A DNA stretch of 64,000 nt from Lacihabitans sp. LS3-19. GTDB lineage: Bacteria > Bacteroidota > Bacteroidia > Cytophagales > Spirosomataceae. Of this stretch, positions 61,276-64,000 are shown one piece after another; positions within the stretch are counted from its first letter, which is position 1, and each line of letters starts with the position of its first letter. The stretch lies in assembly GCF_024343575.1 (NCBI RefSeq), contig NZ_RJUA01000120.1, forward strand, positions 1 to 64,000, in the 5' to 3' direction. Below the pieces are notes generated by a model that saw only the letters and a list, made by a program, of their open reading frames with translations, ran no database searches and was not told the origin of the DNA. The position numbers and the translations under genes are program-made.

Positions 61276-61715
61276 CTTATTTTATAAAACTAAGTTTCCA
61301 ATTAATACTTTTACCATCCTACCCTTTCCAAAAGCATTTTTTTAATATCCAAAAAGGCTTTCTTCACTAGGGTTTATCCTCGACTTTACAATTTAGCTTA
61401 TAGATTCTCTCTTATATCTTTAGACAATTCGTTATATTTTACTGTAAAATCAAAATTGTACTATTCAATATCTAAAATATTGCCCAAAAGACAACTTTTA
61501 AACTCCTTTAGATTCATAAAAGCAAGGGCATCAGCAAAATAAGTATGGATAGATATATATAATCAGAATAATATTTTGCAAAAAAAGGATATGGCAAAAT
61601 TTATGTCACTTTTATCTAAATTTAAAAAAAATCTAGTTTTTAGCTTATTTTTATAGTACTATTCAAAGAATATATATTTTTTTTAAAGAAATATGTAATT
61701 TTTTAAACCTATTTA
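61276..61715. other. AT-rich region upstream of the porin gene, no gene recognised
   Basis: The stretch is very AT-rich with homopolymer runs. The only plausible small frame is 21 codons from 61591 to 61656, hydrophobic and basic, without support. A long upstream region before a porin/ammonium-transporter pair may hold nitrogen-responsive control sites, but none is identifiable by eye. Confidence 0.4.
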
Positions 61716-61747
61716 TTTGACAAATGTATTTTTTTGATAGAAGTTTG
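61716..61747 (+). promoter_or_regulatory. Putative promoter for the porin-amt operon
   Basis: TTTG (61716-61719) and GAAGTTTG (61740-61747), one mismatch from TAnnTTTG, are spaced by 20 bp and lie 46 bp before the porin start. Confidence 0.35.
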
Positions 61748-61793
61748 TTGAAAAATATAACATAAGAATTTTTTAATCAAACCAAAGAAAATT

Positions 61794-62960
61794 ATGAAGA
61801 AAGTGTATTTTACAATTTTTAGCCTTGCAGTAATGTTAAACGTTTCTGCTGCTGAAAACCCAACAAAGCCAAGTAAAAGTGAAAAAGCTAAAGATGAGAA
61901 AGCTAAAGTCGAAACTCCCGCTGTTGAAGACGAAAAGCCAAATCCTTTAAGTTTCAGCGGGTATGTTGATACTTACTATTTTGCAAACTTTAATGGGGTT
62001 CAATCTAATTTAGGGGCATCAGGATTCGAAAGAATTTTTGATCAGAAAGCTAACAACTTTCAAGTAGGTTTGGCTCAGCTGAAAACTACTTATACTACAG
62101 ATAAAGTGACAGGAGTAATTGACCTTACTTTTGGTAATCACGGAGATTTAGGAAATTATGGAAATGCTTTAAGTCCAATGGGTTCTCAGTTTGGAACAAC
62201 AGGCCTTGCAATCAAACAAGCATACATGACTTGGGCAATGACAGATAAAATTTCACTTACTGGTGGACAGTATGGTACAAACGTAGGTTATGAAGTTATT
62301 GATGCTCCCGCAAACTTCAACTACTCTCTATCAAATATGTTTGGTAATGGACCATTCTATCATACAGGTGTAAAGCTAGATGTTGCTCCAACTGACAATT
62401 TCGCATTTATGTTGGGTTTAACAAATGGTCTTGATAGCAAAGATGATAATAACAAATCAAAAGGCTTTCAAGCACAAGTTTCATTTAATCCTGTAGAAAA
62501 CTGGAGTGTTTATTTAAACTACTTCGGATCTGACGAAGGTGTTGATGAGAAAAATGTAGTTTCATGGTATGATTTAACTACTTCTTTCCAAGTAACTGAG
62601 AAGTTTTTAGTAGGTGTAAATGCTGTAACTGGTAAAAACAATACTGGAACTTGGGGTGGAGCTGCTTTGTACTTAAATGGTTATGTTTCTGAGAAATTTG
62701 CTATAGGAACACGTCTTGAGTATTTCAGCAATAAAGATGGTGGAATATATTTAGTAGATGCTGATGGTGCTGGTGTTTCAACAACCGGAATAACTATTAC
62801 AGGAAATTATGATGTATCTCCAAACTTAAAATTAAAGCCAGAATACAGATTTGATTCTTATAAGAATGAGGCTGGCACTTTCCAACTTTACGATAAAGCC
62901 GGAGCATTGACAAAGAAATCTCAATCAACATTGGGAGCTGCTTTGATATTCTATTTCTAA
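61794..62960 (+). CDS. Outer-membrane beta-barrel porin (OmpL-like, porin-2 type)
   Basis: The 388-residue protein has a signal peptide ending near MLNVSAA (residue 20), a Lys/Glu/Pro-rich linker, and then amphipathic beta strands from LSFSGYVDTYYFANFNGVQ to the terminal AALIFYF, whose final Phe is the Bam recognition residue. QVGLAQLKTTYTTDKVTGVIDLTFGNHG and QAYMTWAMTDKISLTGGQYGTNVGYEV are typical of the beta-barrel porin-2 (OmpL-like) family. It stands 42 bp before an ammonium transporter gene, so it may help small nitrogen compounds cross the outer membrane. Substrate is inferred from context only. Confidence 0.85.
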   Translation: MKKVYFTIFSLAVMLNVSAAENPTKPSKSEKAKDEKAKVETPAVEDEKPNPLSFSGYVDTYYFANFNGVQSNLGASGFERIFDQKANNFQVGLAQLKTTYTTDKVTGVIDLTFGNHGDLGNYGNALSPMGSQFGTTGLAIKQAYMTWAMTDKISLTGGQYGTNVGYEVIDAPANFNYSLSNMFGNGPFYHTGVKLDVAPTDNFAFMLGLTNGLDSKDDNNKSKGFQAQVSFNPVENWSVYLNYFGSDEGVDEKNVVSWYDLTTSFQVTEKFLVGVNAVTGKNNTGTWGGAALYLNGYVSEKFAIGTRLEYFSNKDGGIYLVDADGAGVSTTGITITGNYDVSPNLKLKPEYRFDSYKNEAGTFQLYDKAGALTKKSQSTLGAALIFYF

Positions 62961-63002
62961 TCGTATTCTTTTCTTTTGTACAACAAATAACAATATAAAT
63001 TT

Positions 63003-64000
63003 ATGAGCGAAACAGCAATTAAACCCGCGTATGCCCCAATTGCAATATTGGCAGCGGTAACAGTCCTAGCCTTGGTTTTTCCTTCGATCCCTGGTGCTAT
63101 TATTACAGAAGGAATAGATAGTGGCGATACAGCATGGATGCTAGTAGCTTCTGCTCTTGTACTGATTATGACGCCAGGCTTAGCGTATTTTTATGGCGGC
63201 ATGGTAAATACAAAAAACGTTATTTCTACAATGCTTCAAAGTTTTATTGCTATGGGTGTTATTTCCATCGTTTGGGTGGTAGTAGGCTATAGCTTAGCTT
63301 TTGGAGAAAGTATCGGGGGATTTGTAGGAAATCCATTTACACATTTTATGATGAAAGGCGTATTAGATGCTGAGCCATGGGGAACTATACCAGCAATAGT
63401 ATTTGCATTCTTTCAGCTGAAATTTGCTGTGATTACTCCTGCATTAGTAACTGGCTCAATGGCAGAACGTATCAATTTCAAGTCGTATGTTGTATTTATG
63501 ATTCTTTTTAGCATTTTTATTTATGCTCCATTGGCTCATATGACTTGGGCTTCGGGTGGATTTCTATTCGAAATGGGTGTATTGGATTTTGCTGGAGGAA
63601 CAGTAGTTCACATGTCGGCTGGTTGGGCGGCACTTGCTGGAGCTATTTATTTAAAACGTCGTAGGTCACATGTAGAGGGAAGTTTTCTTCCGCCAGCTAA
63701 TATCCCTTATGTTTTACTAGGCACTGGATTGTTATGGTTTGGTTGGTTTGGTTTCAATGCTGGCTCAGCATTAGGTGCTAATCCACTGGCAGCATTGGCA
63801 TTCTCAACTACAAATACTGCGGCAGGTGCGGCAGGTATAGCTTGGGTTTTGTTTGATGCAGCACGAGGTAAAAAAGTTTCTGCTCTTGGATTTTGTATTG
63901 GTGTTGTTGTCGGCCTAGTTGCCATTACGCCAGCTGCGGGATTTGTAACAATTCCTCATGCATTAGTTATCGGTGTTGTGGCTTCAATAATATCAAACTT
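63003..64000 (+). CDS. amt: Ammonium transporter, cut by right window edge
   Basis: The frame is open from the ATG at 63003 to the end of the window (332 codons visible, no stop). Family motifs are DTAWMLVASALVLIMTPGLAYFYGGMV (first pore helix region), FAVITPALVTGSMAERI, DFAGGTVVHMSAGWAALAG with the conserved pore His, and LWFGWFGFNAGSA. These identify an Amt/Mep/Rh channel that moves NH4+/NH3 across the inner membrane as a trimer. The N-terminal segment AILAAVTVLALVFPSIPGA looks like an extra hydrophobic helix before the core. It follows the porin gene, probably in one operon. Confidence 0.95.
   Translation, partial: MSETAIKPAYAPIAILAAVTVLALVFPSIPGAIITEGIDSGDTAWMLVASALVLIMTPGLAYFYGGMVNTKNVISTMLQSFIAMGVISIVWVVVGYSLAFGESIGGFVGNPFTHFMMKGVLDAEPWGTIPAIVFAFFQLKFAVITPALVTGSMAERINFKSYVVFMILFSIFIYAPLAHMTWASGGFLFEMGVLDFAGGTVVHMSAGWAALAGAIYLKRRRSHVEGSFLPPANIPYVLLGTGLLWFGWFGFNAGSALGANPLAALAFSTTNTAAGAAGIAWVLFDAARGKKVSALGFCIGVVVGLVAITPAAGFVTIPHALVIGVVASIISN

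Noticed and set aside
61591-61656. 21-codon frame starting MAKFMSLLSKF upstream of the porin
   Set aside because: Too short, no family resemblance, and it lies in AT-rich DNA where such frames occur by chance.

Overview
This is a low-GC, gene-dense bacterial window with the marks of Bacteroidota, most likely an aerobic Cytophagales-type organism (the order is an inference). The evidence is a SusC/SusD pair, GH127/GH10/GH29 glycosidases and sulfatases, a long-form IspG, promoter-like TTTG-N~20-TAnnTTTG elements and almost no Shine-Dalgarno sequences. No rRNA, tRNA or CRISPR array was recognised.

Layout. 1-2600: a transposase C-terminus cut by the window edge, a two-TM membrane protein with an AbiC-like layout, and long AT-rich spacers (accessory region). 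2593-12673: two coupled FAD oxidoreductases divergent from a SusC/SusD pair, then a secreted GH127 enzyme. 12856-16250: an SPFH protein, a secreted unknown protein and gpmI. 16418-23261: a glycan-degradation block with two Cys-type sulfatases and a glycosylasparaginase in one operon, a four-unit GC-rich intergenic repeat, a GH10 xylanase and a GH29 fucosidase. 23326-30294: an M16 peptidase, ispF, an orphan LytTR protein beside a surface protein, and a TPR histidine kinase with a NarL-type response regulator. 30443-35349: dapA, a PAP2 phosphatase, a 45-residue membrane protein, a CopA-type P-ATPase, about 2.7 tandem copies of a 230-bp repeat, and a copper-chaperone-like HMA protein. 35327-35937: a VapBC-type toxin-antitoxin pair whose toxin has an in-frame amber stop at codon 11. 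35983-52721: mostly housekeeping genes (corA, helicase, Rrf2 plus aldehyde dehydrogenase, RNA methyltransferase, ppdK, queE, ispG, OmpA lipoprotein, trxA).

52759-59753 is the most interesting locus. A tight six-gene minus-strand operon runs esterase, ATP-grasp ligase, GCS2-type carboxylate-amine ligase, class I glutamine amidotransferase-like protein, ATP-grasp-like protein, class III aminotransferase, with a second esterase divergent from it. It has the composition of a pathway that forms and trims amide bonds on a small molecule or peptide; the product is unknown.

59750-64000 holds a LuxC-like acyl-CoA reductase divergent from a 2[4Fe-4S] ferredoxin, then an outer-membrane beta-barrel protein and an ammonium transporter cut by the right edge.

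Several starts were moved from the longest reading frame to an internal ATG (or TTG for gpmI), because the upstream part lacks family homology or lies upstream of a -7-like promoter element.
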